64,000 bases of DNA from Gemmobacter aquaticus (GCF_007859075.1 NZ_VOAK01000026.1:62001-126000), one strand, 5' to 3'; positions 26,344 through 35,690 are shown, counted from the stretch's first letter. Numbers and translations are program-made. The notes: a model not told the origin generated them from the sequence alone.

Positions 26344-27192
26344 TCATGGGCGCGAGGCGTACTGCCCCATCCGGATCGCGAAAAGTACTATGGCGGCTCC
26401 CAGAATCTGGAGGGCGGTAAGGTACTGGTCGAGCCAGAGCCACCCTAACACGACGGCAGAGACCGGGCTGAGCATACCCAGCATCGATACTACGCTGGGC
26501 CCAAGACGTGCGACGCCGCGCAGCCAGAACCAGTAGGTCGCCGCCGCGCCGATAAGACCAAGCCAGACCAGCCCAGCAAGATTGGTCACCGTGAGTGTTG
26601 GTAGAGGCGGCTCAAAAAACAAGGCGACGGGTGCAAGCAGTGCACCTCCAGCGGTCAGTTGCCAGGCTGTGAAGGTCAACACCGGAACCGGCGGCTGCCA
26701 CTTGCGGCTCAGGACCGTTCCGGCTGCCATCGACAGGGTGCCGGCTAGCGCCGCGACGATGCCCAATGGATCATATCCCGATGTGGGCCCCAGCAGGAGG
26801 AGAGCCACGCCCACGACACCGATCAGGGACGCCATGACCGCGAGTGGTGAGATGGAAGTTCCCAGTAGCCAGCGGGAAAAACCGATAACCATCAATGCCT
26901 GGAGCGCCCCCAGGGTTGCCGCAGCTCCGCCCGGCAGGCGGTAAGCGGCGATGAACAGGAAGGCCCAGAAAATCGCGAAGTTCAGTGCGCCCAGCACCAG
27001 AATGCGGCCCAGCCAAGCTCGGGATGGCAGGACCCGCGTGATCGCCAGAAGCAGCAGCCCCGCCGGTAGAGCGCGCAGGGCGGCCACCGTCAGCGGATAG
27101 CCTTGGGGCAGCGCTTCGGTTGTGACGATGTAGGTGCTGCCCCAGACGACCGGGGCGATTGCGGTAAGGGCCAGGTCGGTCGTGCGCGCCAT
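26344..27192 (-). CDS. EamA/DMT-family permease, 282 aa
   Basis: Ten hydrophobic segments form two EamA repeats. The start is MARTTDLALTAIAPVVWGST, with VVWGSTY as the family's first-helix motif and LPxGYPLTVAALRALPAGLL after it. GGAGAGTCAAC precedes the ATG. Such permeases usually export amino acids, metabolites or drugs; the substrate cannot be read here. It is convergent with the copper oxidase gene and sits just downstream of a DUF1127 gene on the same strand. Confidence 0.9.
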   Translation of the reverse strand: MARTTDLALTAIAPVVWGSTYIVTTEALPQGYPLTVAALRALPAGLLLLAITRVLPSRAWLGRILVLGALNFAIFWAFLFIAAYRLPGGAAATLGALQALMVIGFSRWLLGTSISPLAVMASLIGVVGVALLLLGPTSGYDPLGIVAALAGTLSMAAGTVLSRKWQPPVPVLTFTAWQLTAGGALLAPVALFFEPPLPTLTVTNLAGLVWLGLIGAAATYWFWLRGVARLGPSVVSMLGMLSPVSAVVLGWLWLDQYLTALQILGAAIVLFAIRMGQYASRP

Positions 27193-27207
27193 GTTGACTC
27201 TCCGAAC

Positions 27208-27360
27208 TCAGAAAGGCCACCGCGTCGACGGGAAGCGGCGCATCTCTGCCTCGCCGATGCCGATGTCGCGCGCAATGTGGGGGCCAAGACAACTGGCCAG
27301 CTTGTTCATTTCATCCTGTTTGATACGGGTCCGCCAGGTGCGGATCAGGGAACGTAGCAT
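27208..27360 (-). CDS. DUF1127 small protein, 50 aa
   Basis: MLRSLIRTWRTRIKQDEMNK, then LASCLGPHIARDIGIGEAEM: the DUF1127 arginine-rich helix and RDIG turn. The ATG at 27360 is the best start because the upstream open frame belongs to a wrbA relic. It is the same length as the protein at 17646-17798 and shares its LGPHIARDIG block. The permease gene lies 15 bp downstream of its stop, so the two may be co-transcribed. Confidence 0.82.
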   Translation of the reverse strand: MLRSLIRTWRTRIKQDEMNKLASCLGPHIARDIGIGEAEMRRFPSTRWPF

Positions 27361-27402
27361 GGGGTGCTCTTTTCTTGCTTTGCGCGGCCAGAGAGGCGGC
27401 TG

Positions 27403-27633
27403 AGCCGCCAGACCGCCTTGCCGCGATGTGGGCAACATGGGCGCCAAGGAAGCGGGCGCCTGAGGTGTCATCGATGATCCCCGCGCTTCTGCGAACGTCC
27501 TTGGGCACCGTGTCAGGGGTTCGCCGGATGTCGACGGCAGTTCCGGGTCTGGCGAGGCGCCTTCCGCTACGGCTTTGGCAAGCGTGCGGACATGGCCGTA
27601 GCTGGAATAGCAGAGCACGAGTATGCGGGTCAT
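27403..27633 (-). pseudogene. wrbA (NAD(P)H:quinone oxidoreductase) N-terminal relic
   Basis: MTRILVLCYSSYGHVRTLAK, then AVAEGA is the flavodoxin-like WrbA start, including the FMN phosphate loop. The frame then shifts: VDIRRTPDTVPKDVRRSAG continues in another frame. The remainder of the protein (about 200 aa expected) is missing. The fragment stops at GGL just before the DUF1127 gene. A functional enzyme is excluded. Confidence 0.8.
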
Positions 27634-27715
27634 AAGATCCTCATGTGCAGGGGGCTACCCAGGAAGATCGTCTGAATGGCGCGCAGGAAACATCCGTTGC
27701 GCTGCAAGACAGTCT

Positions 27716-28618
27716 TTACGCAGTGGGGGGGCTGCCTGACAGCGCCTGTTCCAGATGATCGAGGAACGCAGCAATCCGCACGTCCCTTCCCAGGCTGGAG
27801 GCCGATACAGCCCAGATCTCGCGTGGCGGTAAATGATGGTCTCGCAGGATGCGGACCAAAGATCCCGATGCCTCGGGGTCGCGCGAGATGAAGTCGGGCA
27901 GGATGCCAATGCCGCAGCCGGCAATGAGGAGTTCGCGCAAGATGAGGCTGCTGCCTACCCTGACCTTGGGATTGACGCTAACCGAACACTGGCCCACAGG
28001 CCCCAGCAGGTCCCAGTTGGTCAGATGTTCGGATAGAAGATATCCCACGATATCGTGCCCAGACAGGTCTGCAGGCGTCTTTGGGGTGCCATGGGCCGCG
28101 AGATACTCTGGCGCCGCATAGATCCCAACTTGCACGCTGCCGATCTTGCGGGCACGAAGTGTGGAGTCCTTGAGGCTCGACCGGATGCGTAAGGTCAGGT
28201 CGAACCCACCCTCGACCATGTCGACAACCCGGTCGTCCAGCGTAAGGCTAACGCGTAAGTCCGGGTGGCGACGGAAAAAGGCGGGCAGGATCGGCGCCAC
28301 GACCAGCTGTCCGAACGAGGACGGCGCGTTGATCCGCAGATGGCCTTTGACCGCACTTGCCTGCTCACGGATGTGATCCTCGACACGAAGCACGGCGTCC
28401 AGAATGCCCTTCGCCTCGTCATAGTACATCCTGCCCGCTTCGGTCAGTGACATGCGTCTTGTCGTACGGGTGATCAGCGTAGTGCCAAGGCTGTCTTCCA
28501 GAGACCGGATCTCGCGGCTGAGCAGGGCGGCAGATACGCCCAGATCCTCTGACGCGCGCGCAAAACTGCCACGATCGACGATGCGGCAGAAGGCTTGCAT
28601 CATGGAGAGCTTGTCCAT
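27716..28618 (-). CDS. LysR-family transcriptional regulator (CrgA/AaeR-like), 300 aa
   Basis: The ATG at 28618 gives MDKLSMMQAFCRIVDRGSFA with the winged HTH (RASEDLGVSAALLSREIRSL) and a substrate-binding domain in which LRARKIGSVQVGIYAAPEYL is typical of the CrgA-type subgroup. The longer open frame upstream has no LysR sequence. In related bacteria such regulators often sit beside quinone reductase genes. Here the wrbA relic downstream may be the lost target. The frame itself is intact. Confidence 0.88.
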   Translation of the reverse strand: MDKLSMMQAFCRIVDRGSFARASEDLGVSAALLSREIRSLEDSLGTTLITRTTRRMSLTEAGRMYYDEAKGILDAVLRVEDHIREQASAVKGHLRINAPSSFGQLVVAPILPAFFRRHPDLRVSLTLDDRVVDMVEGGFDLTLRIRSSLKDSTLRARKIGSVQVGIYAAPEYLAAHGTPKTPADLSGHDIVGYLLSEHLTNWDLLGPVGQCSVSVNPKVRVGSSLILRELLIAGCGIGILPDFISRDPEASGSLVRILRDHHLPPREIWAVSASSLGRDVRIAAFLDHLEQALSGSPPTA

Positions 28619-28768
28619 TCCTGCGGTCCGGTATTGGTTTTGTTCTATGATGAAGAGCTGCCCCCGGAGCGTAAATCGGAAAAGTAAAAGGCGCTCTTGA
28701 TTTGGAAGGGGGTGCACGCTGGCGTCGGAGGCACGTTTCGCCATGTCAGCAAGGCCGCATGTCTTTTT

Positions 28769-28792
28769 CTTCGACCCTCCCATGGCGGAACA
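28769..28792 (+). promoter_or_regulatory. orphan copy of the metal-island operator
   Basis: TTCGACCCTCCCATGGCGGAAC closely resembles the MerR-type sites at 19783 and 23862, but the -35 hexamer is altered and the dyad is imperfect. Only an IS3 relic lies downstream on this strand. It may be the left-over promoter of a deleted metal gene. Confidence 0.35.
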
Positions 28793-28877
28793 GACAGATT
28801 TTGATCGCGGGGCAGGGCAGTCCTCCCCGTGGCTGGGGGGATGCGTAAGTAGAGTTTTCTCAGGGCGTCAGCTGAGC

Positions 28878-29055
28878 AGGTAAGAACCAGAAAGAGCCGG
28901 TTTTCCGAGCCGCAGACCATGGCTATACGTCGTCAGGCCAAGAGCGGTGTGGCAGTGCCTGAACTTTGCCGCCAGTTTGAGATCAGCACAGTAAGCTTGT
29001 GAAAGTGGCGCTCGAGGTATGGACGTATGGATGCGTCGATGATCAGACCCATCGA
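28878..29055 (+). pseudogene. IS3-family orfA relic
   Basis: The frame reads RTRKSRFSEPQTMAIRRQAK, SGVAVPELCRQFEISTVSL, a TGA, then KWRSRYGRMDASMIRP. This is the helix-turn-helix OrfA of IS3-type elements, with a stop where the conserved Phe-Tyr-Lys-Trp block should be. No orfB follows. The remaining DNA to 29322 holds nothing recognisable. Confidence 0.75.
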
Positions 29056-29322
29056 TTTCCGCCCGAAGTGGTCGTTCAACCAGTGTGGTCACACTCTCTA
29101 TACTGGCCATCTGTTTTGTTCGCAGCATGGCCAGCAGTGGCGATCCGATAGACCGCCGCTGCCGATTTTTCTGTGATCCGTCGCCGCACGATCTGAAGTT
29201 GAGCGCTGCAGCTATTGCTTTGGCTTGGCTCGCAATCCCCGTCCATCTAGCCGTCCAAGCCGCGCGCTGTCATTCTCAGACCCCGTTCCGTTCAACGAGT
29301 GCTATGCCGTGGGCCTGCGGCG

Positions 29323-31275
29323 TCAGCCGCCAGGGGTATACCAGATCGGCGAGGTATAGGCCCGTTCGGTGATCGTCATCCGAACATCCTCGGCCGGCTT
29401 CACCCCGAAGTACTTGGCATCCCGGGCCGTCCAGCGCGGTGTCGGAATTTCGATGACACGGGCATAGTAAAAGGCCTTGAGCGCCGGGTCGAAGTCGGGG
29501 TCTGTCCAGACGGCGATCAGCTCGGGGTCTCCGATGCTGTTGGAAAAACTTGCCTCGGCTATATCGACGGTCGAGCCTACCGGGGGCAGCTTGCCATCTG
29601 CATCGGGCTTACGTGCATCAGCGTCACCCCACGCGACATCATGCACGCGCTCTTGTGGATTGCCATCCGCATCGATCCAGCCCTTGACGATCTGCACCCG
29701 GTCCAGGTTCGCCCCGATAGGGTCCTTCAATGCCGCGACGAGGAAGCTGGGCGATTTACCTTCGGGCGCATTTGTCAGATCGCCTCCCATCGGCACACCC
29801 TTTGTATAACCGGCATGTGCCGGGCGGCGGGTATTGGCATCCTCTGGCACGAAGTCCCAGCCGCCGAAGAAGCGCACGGCAATGCGGGTACCGGTGGTTG
29901 CATAGGTTTCTTTCCGCTCCATCGCATCGAAGATGGCCTCGCGCGTATTCTCGGTCGCCCAGACAACTGCAAGGCCCGAGGCGCCGACTTCCCATTCGCT
30001 GATTGTGCCGACCTTGGTCTTTACGAAGGGCTTCGCGATCCGCTCGGGTCCCGGCTCCATCGAGACGGTCTTGCCAAAGAAGTTGTCTTCTTCAAATGAC
30101 GAGAACCCGAGATGGCTGTCCGTTGAGCCGACCAGACCGAACTTGTAGGGATTGGTGCCAAGCTGGGTTTCCAGCTTCATGCCGTTCAACAGTGCCGAGC
30201 GTGCATATTCGTGCTGCAACATGTCAGGTGTCTTGGCGGACGTCATGGCCAGGTTGCCCTTGTCCCAGATCTCGAAGTCCGCGAACTCGTCATTCGGCGA
30301 GAGGTTGGGATGCGTCTCACCCGTGCCCTTGGTCTGCGTCACCTCGTAAAGCCGCTCCCATTTGGCCCGTTCGGTCACATAGGCGGCATCCATTGGCTTT
30401 CCGAACTGCTCGATCGTCGGGAACATCAGCCCGTTTGACAGATTTCCATTATGGGCAATGGCAAGGACATGCCCGCCGGTCTTCTGCTCATATGCGCCCA
30501 TCCATGCCCAGAGATCGACAGGGTTCTGGCTGCCATGGGGCGGCAGTGTAACCATCGGGTCCATTTGGACGGCCAGATCACCTCCGTCGCGATAGATGAC
30601 GTTACGGTGGAGGTTGTCGCCGGTCCCCACCTGCGAGGTCCATTCGTACCCGATCATCGCGGTGAACTTGCCGGGTTCGTTGGCTTCTTCGGCGGCAGCG
30701 ATGATGTCTTTCCAGGTGTCGCGATAGAGCTTGGTGCCGGGCTGCGACATGATATCGATGGGGAAGGTCCCATTCGAGAAGGCGGTGATGATCTGGATCG
30801 CGGCCTCGGCGCCCTTGCCGGACTGCATCAGATCATACCATCCCTTCGCCTCGGCATTGGCGAGGATATTCGGATTGCCAGCGGCAAATTCGCCGAAAAA
30901 CCCCATGTTGTCCGAGTGATCGGTGACGACCGTGAAATCCAGTGGTCGCGCGATGCGGACGGGCTGGCCGGTGTTCGACACAATCTCTTCGCCCTTGGCA
31001 AAGCGATAGGCATCGCGCGGACCCAGACGCGCGCCAAAGGTGCCTGCATCGAATGACAGCGTGGTGTGAAGATGGGTTTCGCCAAACAGTGGCCGGTCAG
31101 GAAAGTTTCGTCCCGCGTTCGGGGAATAGGGCGGCGCCTTGTTCAGAACGTCTAGGTTGGACGGGTCATGGCCGTGCGGATCGGCGATGTCCTGTTGCGC
31201 AAATACCGGAATCGCGGAAGTGCTGACAGCGATCGCGGCAAGGACGAGTGTCCTCATCTGGCTCTGCTTCATCAT
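29323..31275 (-). CDS. DUF3604 secreted PHP-like metallo-hydrolase, 650 aa
   Basis: The start at 31275 follows AAGGAGACG and gives a signal peptide ending PVFAQ. Candidate metal-binding motifs resemble the PHP superfamily: GETHLHTT (His68, His70), VVTDHSDNMG (about 117-126), VLAIAHNGN and GSTDSHLGFSS. DUF3604 proteins are large periplasmic or outer-membrane-associated proteins whose reaction is not established. It is the last gene of an operon with a parvulin-like isomerase and a HupE-like membrane protein. A phosphoesterase-like activity is inferred only from the motifs. Confidence 0.9.
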   Translation of the reverse strand: MMKQSQMRTLVLAAIAVSTSAIPVFAQQDIADPHGHDPSNLDVLNKAPPYSPNAGRNFPDRPLFGETHLHTTLSFDAGTFGARLGPRDAYRFAKGEEIVSNTGQPVRIARPLDFTVVTDHSDNMGFFGEFAAGNPNILANAEAKGWYDLMQSGKGAEAAIQIITAFSNGTFPIDIMSQPGTKLYRDTWKDIIAAAEEANEPGKFTAMIGYEWTSQVGTGDNLHRNVIYRDGGDLAVQMDPMVTLPPHGSQNPVDLWAWMGAYEQKTGGHVLAIAHNGNLSNGLMFPTIEQFGKPMDAAYVTERAKWERLYEVTQTKGTGETHPNLSPNDEFADFEIWDKGNLAMTSAKTPDMLQHEYARSALLNGMKLETQLGTNPYKFGLVGSTDSHLGFSSFEEDNFFGKTVSMEPGPERIAKPFVKTKVGTISEWEVGASGLAVVWATENTREAIFDAMERKETYATTGTRIAVRFFGGWDFVPEDANTRRPAHAGYTKGVPMGGDLTNAPEGKSPSFLVAALKDPIGANLDRVQIVKGWIDADGNPQERVHDVAWGDADARKPDADGKLPPVGSTVDIAEASFSNSIGDPELIAVWTDPDFDPALKAFYYARVIEIPTPRWTARDAKYFGVKPAEDVRMTITERAYTSPIWYTPGG

Positions 31276-31306
31276 CGTCTCCTTGCAGGTGGTGTTCGGT
31301 TTCAAT

Positions 31307-32296
31307 TCAGGCGGTCAGAATACGTTCAATGGTCCAGAAGGCGGCAGTCGTGCCGATGGCATAGGCCGGCAGCTGGCCCGCCCATTTCCGCAGGCTCGCG
31401 GGGCTGACACGGCGCGCAAGCCAGATCACCCCAAGGATCACCGCCACAAAGGCGAGCTGCCCTGCCTCGACCCCCAGGTTGAAGGCCAGCAGCGCAAGTG
31501 GAATGTCGCCCTGTGGAAGACCGATCTCGCGCAGGGCACTGGCAAAGCCCAAGCCGTGCAGCAGGCCAAAGACAAAGGCGACAAGCCAGGGCGCTCGGGC
31601 CGTCAAGCCGGGCCGTCCCTGATTCAACATAGCCAGTTCGCGGGCAAGGAACACGATGCTGAGCGCGATCACCGCCTCGACCGGGGCCTGCGCCACCCGA
31701 ACCAGACCCAGTGTTGACAGGGCAAGGGTGATGCTGTGCGCGACCGTGAAGGCGGTGATGGTCTTCACCAACCGCCAGCCGCCGCTGACGATCAGGGTCA
31801 AGCCAAGGACAAAGAGCAGGTGGTCGATACCGGCGAGGATGTGTTCAAAGCCCAAGGTCGCGTATTCCACCGCCATGGCCAGCGCACCGCGCGGGCCTTG
31901 CACGGTCATTGTGGCCGCAGACGGCCGAAGGATGCGTGTCTCTGTGCTGCCATCCTTGAATTCCACGCGGACCAAAACCTCGGCGCTCGTCTCAGGCAGG
32001 CGCGCGATGGAAAGCTCGCGTCCGATCAGCCCGTATTCGCCGCAGTCGAGCAGCATCCGCGTCAACGAGGCACCCGGCACCTGATGCACCGCCTCGGTCG
32101 TTGGCGCGCAGCCTTCCGGCCAGACGACGGCAAAGCCGATGACATAATCCCCGCGCATCGGGCGCTTCCAGATCACTTCATACTGGCCCGAACCGAGCTC
32201 GCGGATGTCCAGATAGGCCGGGCGGGATTCATGGGCAGAAACTGGGTGAGCCAGATGCAGAAAGGCCAAAAGTGCTGCCATAAACCAGCGGATCAT
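31307..32296 (-). CDS. HupE/UreJ-like membrane protein with periplasmic N-terminal domain, 329 aa
   Basis: A signal peptide (ending HPVSA, mature start HESRPAYLDIRE) is followed by about 125 residues of a soluble, beta-rich domain and then six or seven membrane helices. Those helices carry HupE/UreJ_2 motifs: GFEHILAGIDHLLFVLGL, AFTVAHSITLALS and FGLLHGLGFASAL. HupE/UreJ homologues are linked to nickel entry, but this extended type is not near hydrogenase or urease genes. The start overlaps the stop of the upstream ppiC-like gene by 4 bp. It lies 31 bp before the DUF3604 gene. The cargo or metal is unknown. Confidence 0.88.
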   Translation of the reverse strand: MIRWFMAALLAFLHLAHPVSAHESRPAYLDIRELGSGQYEVIWKRPMRGDYVIGFAVVWPEGCAPTTEAVHQVPGASLTRMLLDCGEYGLIGRELSIARLPETSAEVLVRVEFKDGSTETRILRPSAATMTVQGPRGALAMAVEYATLGFEHILAGIDHLLFVLGLTLIVSGGWRLVKTITAFTVAHSITLALSTLGLVRVAQAPVEAVIALSIVFLARELAMLNQGRPGLTARAPWLVAFVFGLLHGLGFASALREIGLPQGDIPLALLAFNLGVEAGQLAFVAVILGVIWLARRVSPASLRKWAGQLPAYAIGTTAAFWTIERILTA

Positions 32297-33204
32297 GACC
32301 CGCTCCTCGCCGTCGCACCCGGTGCTGCCGGGGGCTCCACAACGACATCATAACGCTCGAGCAACTTGCGATAGACGGCCTCATTGGCAGCGACACGCTG
32401 CTGATAAACCCAGTCATCCTTGACCCGTTGCCGCACGTCCTCGAATGGCAGGCGCTTGCCTGGCATGCGTTCGGAGATCCAGACAAGGTGCAGGCCATAG
32501 TCTGACGAAATCGGGCCGGACCAGTGGCCAGGCTCAATGCTTTGCAGGGCCGCCGCGAACTCGGGGCCAAACATGGCTTCGATCTCTTGCACATCATGCG
32601 CAGCGAACCCAGGTGGCAGAGACGTCGGGTCTCCCAGCATCTCTGCCCCTTCGGGACCGGTTGCAAACTGCAGGTCTGCAAGCGCCTGTGCAGCATCTGC
32701 CTCGGCCTTAGGGCCACGACGGGAGGGGCTGAACAGGATGTGATGAAAGCTGATGCGCGTCGATTGTGTGTATTGATCGGCATGTGCATCATAATGGGCG
32801 CGCAGCATGGCATCGTCAGGATCGGTATTGTAGGCGAGATCCTGTGTCAGGAATTCGTATTTCTGACGCAGGTGACGGCGCACCACCACGTCGTCGCGAT
32901 CGAGCCCAAGGGCAAGGGCCTCCCGATAAAGTACCTGTTCCCGAACCGCCTCGCTGATCATGCCGGCAAGTTCAGCCTCATTTGGCGGGCGCTGCCAGCG
33001 CTGCGTCCAGGCCGCCGACATTCGCTCGACCTCTGCCCCCGAGATCACGATACGGTCTCGCGCGTCGGCAGCATCGGGTGCGTCCTCCTCGGACATGACC
33101 CCAAAGATCAACGCCCCCAATAGCAGGAAATGCAGCAGCGGCTCGCGCATGATCCTCGCAAGAAAGGTCAGGGCGCCGTGCTGTTCTTTGCCCCCTCGGT
33201 TCAT
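32293..33204 (-). CDS. membrane-anchored parvulin-type peptidyl-prolyl isomerase, 303 aa
   Basis: The start at 33204 follows GGGAAGGAAAAGC. A short basic N-terminus and one transmembrane segment (about residues 22-38) anchor it in the inner membrane. The periplasmic part has a SurA-like N-domain and a parvulin domain (RISFHHILFSPS near 150, SDYGLHLVWISER near 245). It likely folds a secreted client. The 4-bp overlap with the HupE-like gene and the DUF3604 gene behind it make DUF3604 or the HupE-like protein plausible clients. Confidence 0.9.
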   Translation of the reverse strand: MNRGGKEQHGALTFLARIMREPLLHFLLLGALIFGVMSEEDAPDAADARDRIVISGAEVERMSAAWTQRWQRPPNEAELAGMISEAVREQVLYREALALGLDRDDVVVRRHLRQKYEFLTQDLAYNTDPDDAMLRAHYDAHADQYTQSTRISFHHILFSPSRRGPKAEADAAQALADLQFATGPEGAEMLGDPTSLPPGFAAHDVQEIEAMFGPEFAAALQSIEPGHWSGPISSDYGLHLVWISERMPGKRLPFEDVRQRVKDDWVYQQRVAANEAVYRKLLERYDVVVEPPAAPGATARSGS

Positions 33205-33296
33205 GCTTTTCCTTCCCGCAGGTATTTTGCTCATTGCCCGTCTTGGCTGGACTGTGCTTTTCATCCCTGTGTCGCCCTACTGGAGCTCGCAGTGCT

Positions 33297-33480
33297 CTAG
33301 ACAGTTCCGGACCTTTTCGCCTTTGCCGTCGACATTCTGGGGCGCCAGCCGTACAGCGTCGCTTTATAGACCCAGTCATAATACTGCGCCGGGGCGATGT
33401 CTTCCATTTTGAGGCCAGCCGCCCCGCTGAAGTCCAGAAACTCCAGCAGCGGGCGATCAAAGGACGGGTCTCGCTTCGAT
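33297..33480 (-). other. unrecognised coding remnant between ppiC and parE
   Basis: The minus frame reads FDRPLLEFLDFSGAAGLKME, then DIAPAQYYDWVYKATLYGWRP and ends at 33297. Its composition looks protein-like, and the upstream part of the same frame (to 33632) does not. This could be the 3' end of a degraded gene. The family is not recognised. The rest of 33205-33734 shows nothing supportable. Confidence 0.35.
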
Positions 33481-33734
33481 AATGCTGGACGCGTCCGGAT
33501 GGTGATGTGGCATCTATTGCCTTCGTGTCGGGGCTCTACACACCGCATCATTGCGGTACATCTGTCCGCACGCACACGATCCGGGCTATGAGCTCTTGCG
33601 AGCTTCCGGGACGCGGAAGAACCGTTCAGCAATGTTCTGCGATGGCCGTTCCAGGCGGCGTTTATGGCTGTCGCAATCGCCCCTTAACCATCGGAACGGA
33701 ATAAGAGTGTTCGCTCGCAGCGCACCGTCACCCG

Positions 33735-35690
33735 TCACACGTCCAGTTCTTCAACGAACCGAGCGTTTTCCTGGATATACTGAAAGCGCAACTCGGGCTT
33801 CTTGCCCATCAGGCGTTCGACCAGATCGCCGGTTTCGCCGGGCTCATCCTCGTCGATGCTGACGCGGATCAAGGTGCGGCTTTTCGGGTCCATCGTGGTG
33901 TCTTTCAGGTCCTTTGCGTCCATCTCGCCAAGACCCTTGAAGCGTTGCACGTCGATCTTGCCCTTGCCGCCCAGACCCTTCTCCAGCCAAAGCTCTTTCT
34001 CGGCGTCATTGGCGACATAGAGCCGCTTTGCGCCTTGCGTCAGGCGGTAAAGCGGCGGGCAGGCCAGATAGAGGTGCCCCTTGTCGATCAGGGGGCGCAT
34101 CTGGGTGAAGAAGAAGGTCATGAGCAGGCTTGCGATATGGGCGCCGTCAACGTCGGCGTCGGTCATGATTATGATCTTTTCGTATCGCAGATCATCGATC
34201 TTGAACCGCGTGCCCATGCCGACGCCAAGCGCCTCGCAGATGTCGCGGATCTCGGCGTTGTCGCCCAGTTTGTTCGAGGCCGCGCCAAGCACGTTCAGGA
34301 TCTTGCCCTTCAGCGGCAAGAGCGCCTGCGTCTCGCGGTTGCGCGCGCCCTTGGCGCTGCCCCCGGCCGAGTCACCCTCGACGATGAAAAGCTCTGTCCC
34401 CTCGCGGCTTTTGGCGGAACAGTCGGTCAGCTTGCCGGGCAGGCGCAGCCGCTTGGTTGCGGATTTGCGCTGCGTCTCCTTTTCCTGTCGACGCCGCAGC
34501 CGCTCTTCCGACCGCAGCACGAGAAAGTCCAGAATGGCGCCGGCCGATTTGGTGTCATTGGCCAGCCAGTTGTCAAAGTGGTCGCGGACCGCACCTTCGA
34601 CCCATTTGGCGGCCTCTTCGGTGGACAGCCGGTCCTTGGTCTGGCCTACGAATTGCGGCTCGCGGATAAAGCACGACACCAGCGCGCAGCCCCCGGCAAT
34701 CAGGTCGTCGCGGGTGATCTGCTCGGCCTTGCGGTTCTTGACCAACTCGCCATAGGCGCGGATGCCCTTGAGGATCGCAGCCCAGAAGCCGCCCTCATGC
34801 GTGCCGCCTTCGGGCGTGGGCACAGTGTTGCAATAGCTTTGAATGAAGCCGTCGCGCGCGGGCGTCCAGTTGATCGCCCATTCCACGCTGCCCGGCACGC
34901 CGTATTTCTCGGTAAAGCTGACCTTTCCGGCAAACGGCTTGTCAGCATAGGTTTCCGTTTTTTGCAGGTTGTCCGACAGATAGTCGGCCAGACCGCCCGG
35001 AAAGTGAAAGGTCGCCTCGGTGGGCGTCTCGCCATCGTCGATCGCCGATTTCCAGCGGATCTCGACGCCTGAGAACAGATAGGCCTTCGACCGCACCATC
35101 TTGAGCATGCGGGCAGGTTTCAGCTGCAGATGACCAAAGATTTCCGGGTCAGGGTGAAAGAGGGTGCTTGTGCCGCGCCGGTTCGGGGCGGGGCCAACCT
35201 TCTCGACCGGGCCTTGGGGGATGCCGCGCGAAAAGCTCTGGCGGAACAATTCGCGGTTGCGCGCAACCTCGACCACCATCCGGTCCGAGAGCGCATTCAC
35301 CACCGAGGCGCCGACCCCATGCAGGCCGCCCGAGGTCTGATAGGCCTTGCCGTTGAACTTGCCGCCTGCGTGCAGCGTGCAAAGGATCACCTCAAGCGCC
35401 GATTTGTTCGGAAACTTGGGGTGCGGATCGATCGGGATGCCGCGACCATTATCGCGGATCGTCACCGAATGATCGGCGTGCAACTCAACTTCGATGCGGT
35501 TGGCATGACCGGCCACGGCCTCGTCCATCGAGTTGTCCAGAACCTCGGCCACAAGGTGGTGCAGCGCGCGTTCATCGGTGCCGCCGATGTACATGCCGGG
35601 GCGCTTGCGCACGGGCTCCAGCCCCTCCAGCACCTCGATGGATGAGGCGTTGTAGTCGTCGGTCTGCGCGGCGAACATGTCGGAGGCCAT
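33735..35690 (-). CDS. parE: DNA topoisomerase IV subunit B, 651 aa
   Basis: The GHKL ATPase N-domain has VLDNSMDEAVAGHA (about residues 50-63), DNGRGIPIDPHPKF, and SGGLHGVGASVVNALSD (about 119-135). The TOPRIM domain has ELFIVEGDSAGGSAKGAR and IIIMTDADVDGAHI, followed by QRFKGLGEMDAKDL. The length, and the absence of the insertion seen in E. coli GyrB, fit ParE of alphaproteobacteria. A second ATG four codons in (MFAAQ) is an alternative start. It is an essential core gene and marks this part of the window as ordinary chromosome between accessory blocks. Confidence 0.96.
   Translation of the reverse strand: MASDMFAAQTDDYNASSIEVLEGLEPVRKRPGMYIGGTDERALHHLVAEVLDNSMDEAVAGHANRIEVELHADHSVTIRDNGRGIPIDPHPKFPNKSALEVILCTLHAGGKFNGKAYQTSGGLHGVGASVVNALSDRMVVEVARNRELFRQSFSRGIPQGPVEKVGPAPNRRGTSTLFHPDPEIFGHLQLKPARMLKMVRSKAYLFSGVEIRWKSAIDDGETPTEATFHFPGGLADYLSDNLQKTETYADKPFAGKVSFTEKYGVPGSVEWAINWTPARDGFIQSYCNTVPTPEGGTHEGGFWAAILKGIRAYGELVKNRKAEQITRDDLIAGGCALVSCFIREPQFVGQTKDRLSTEEAAKWVEGAVRDHFDNWLANDTKSAGAILDFLVLRSEERLRRRQEKETQRKSATKRLRLPGKLTDCSAKSREGTELFIVEGDSAGGSAKGARNRETQALLPLKGKILNVLGAASNKLGDNAEIRDICEALGVGMGTRFKIDDLRYEKIIIMTDADVDGAHIASLLMTFFFTQMRPLIDKGHLYLACPPLYRLTQGAKRLYVANDAEKELWLEKGLGGKGKIDVQRFKGLGEMDAKDLKDTTMDPKSRTLIRVSIDEDEPGETGDLVERLMGKKPELRFQYIQENARFVEELDV

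Noticed and set aside
31307-32296. HupE-like gene as evidence of a hydrogenase cluster
   Set aside because: No hydrogenase structural or maturation gene lies in the window; its partners are a prolyl isomerase and a DUF3604 protein.
33945-35072. 375-aa open frame antisense to parE
   Set aside because: parE is certain on the opposite strand, and the antisense product shows no domain pattern.
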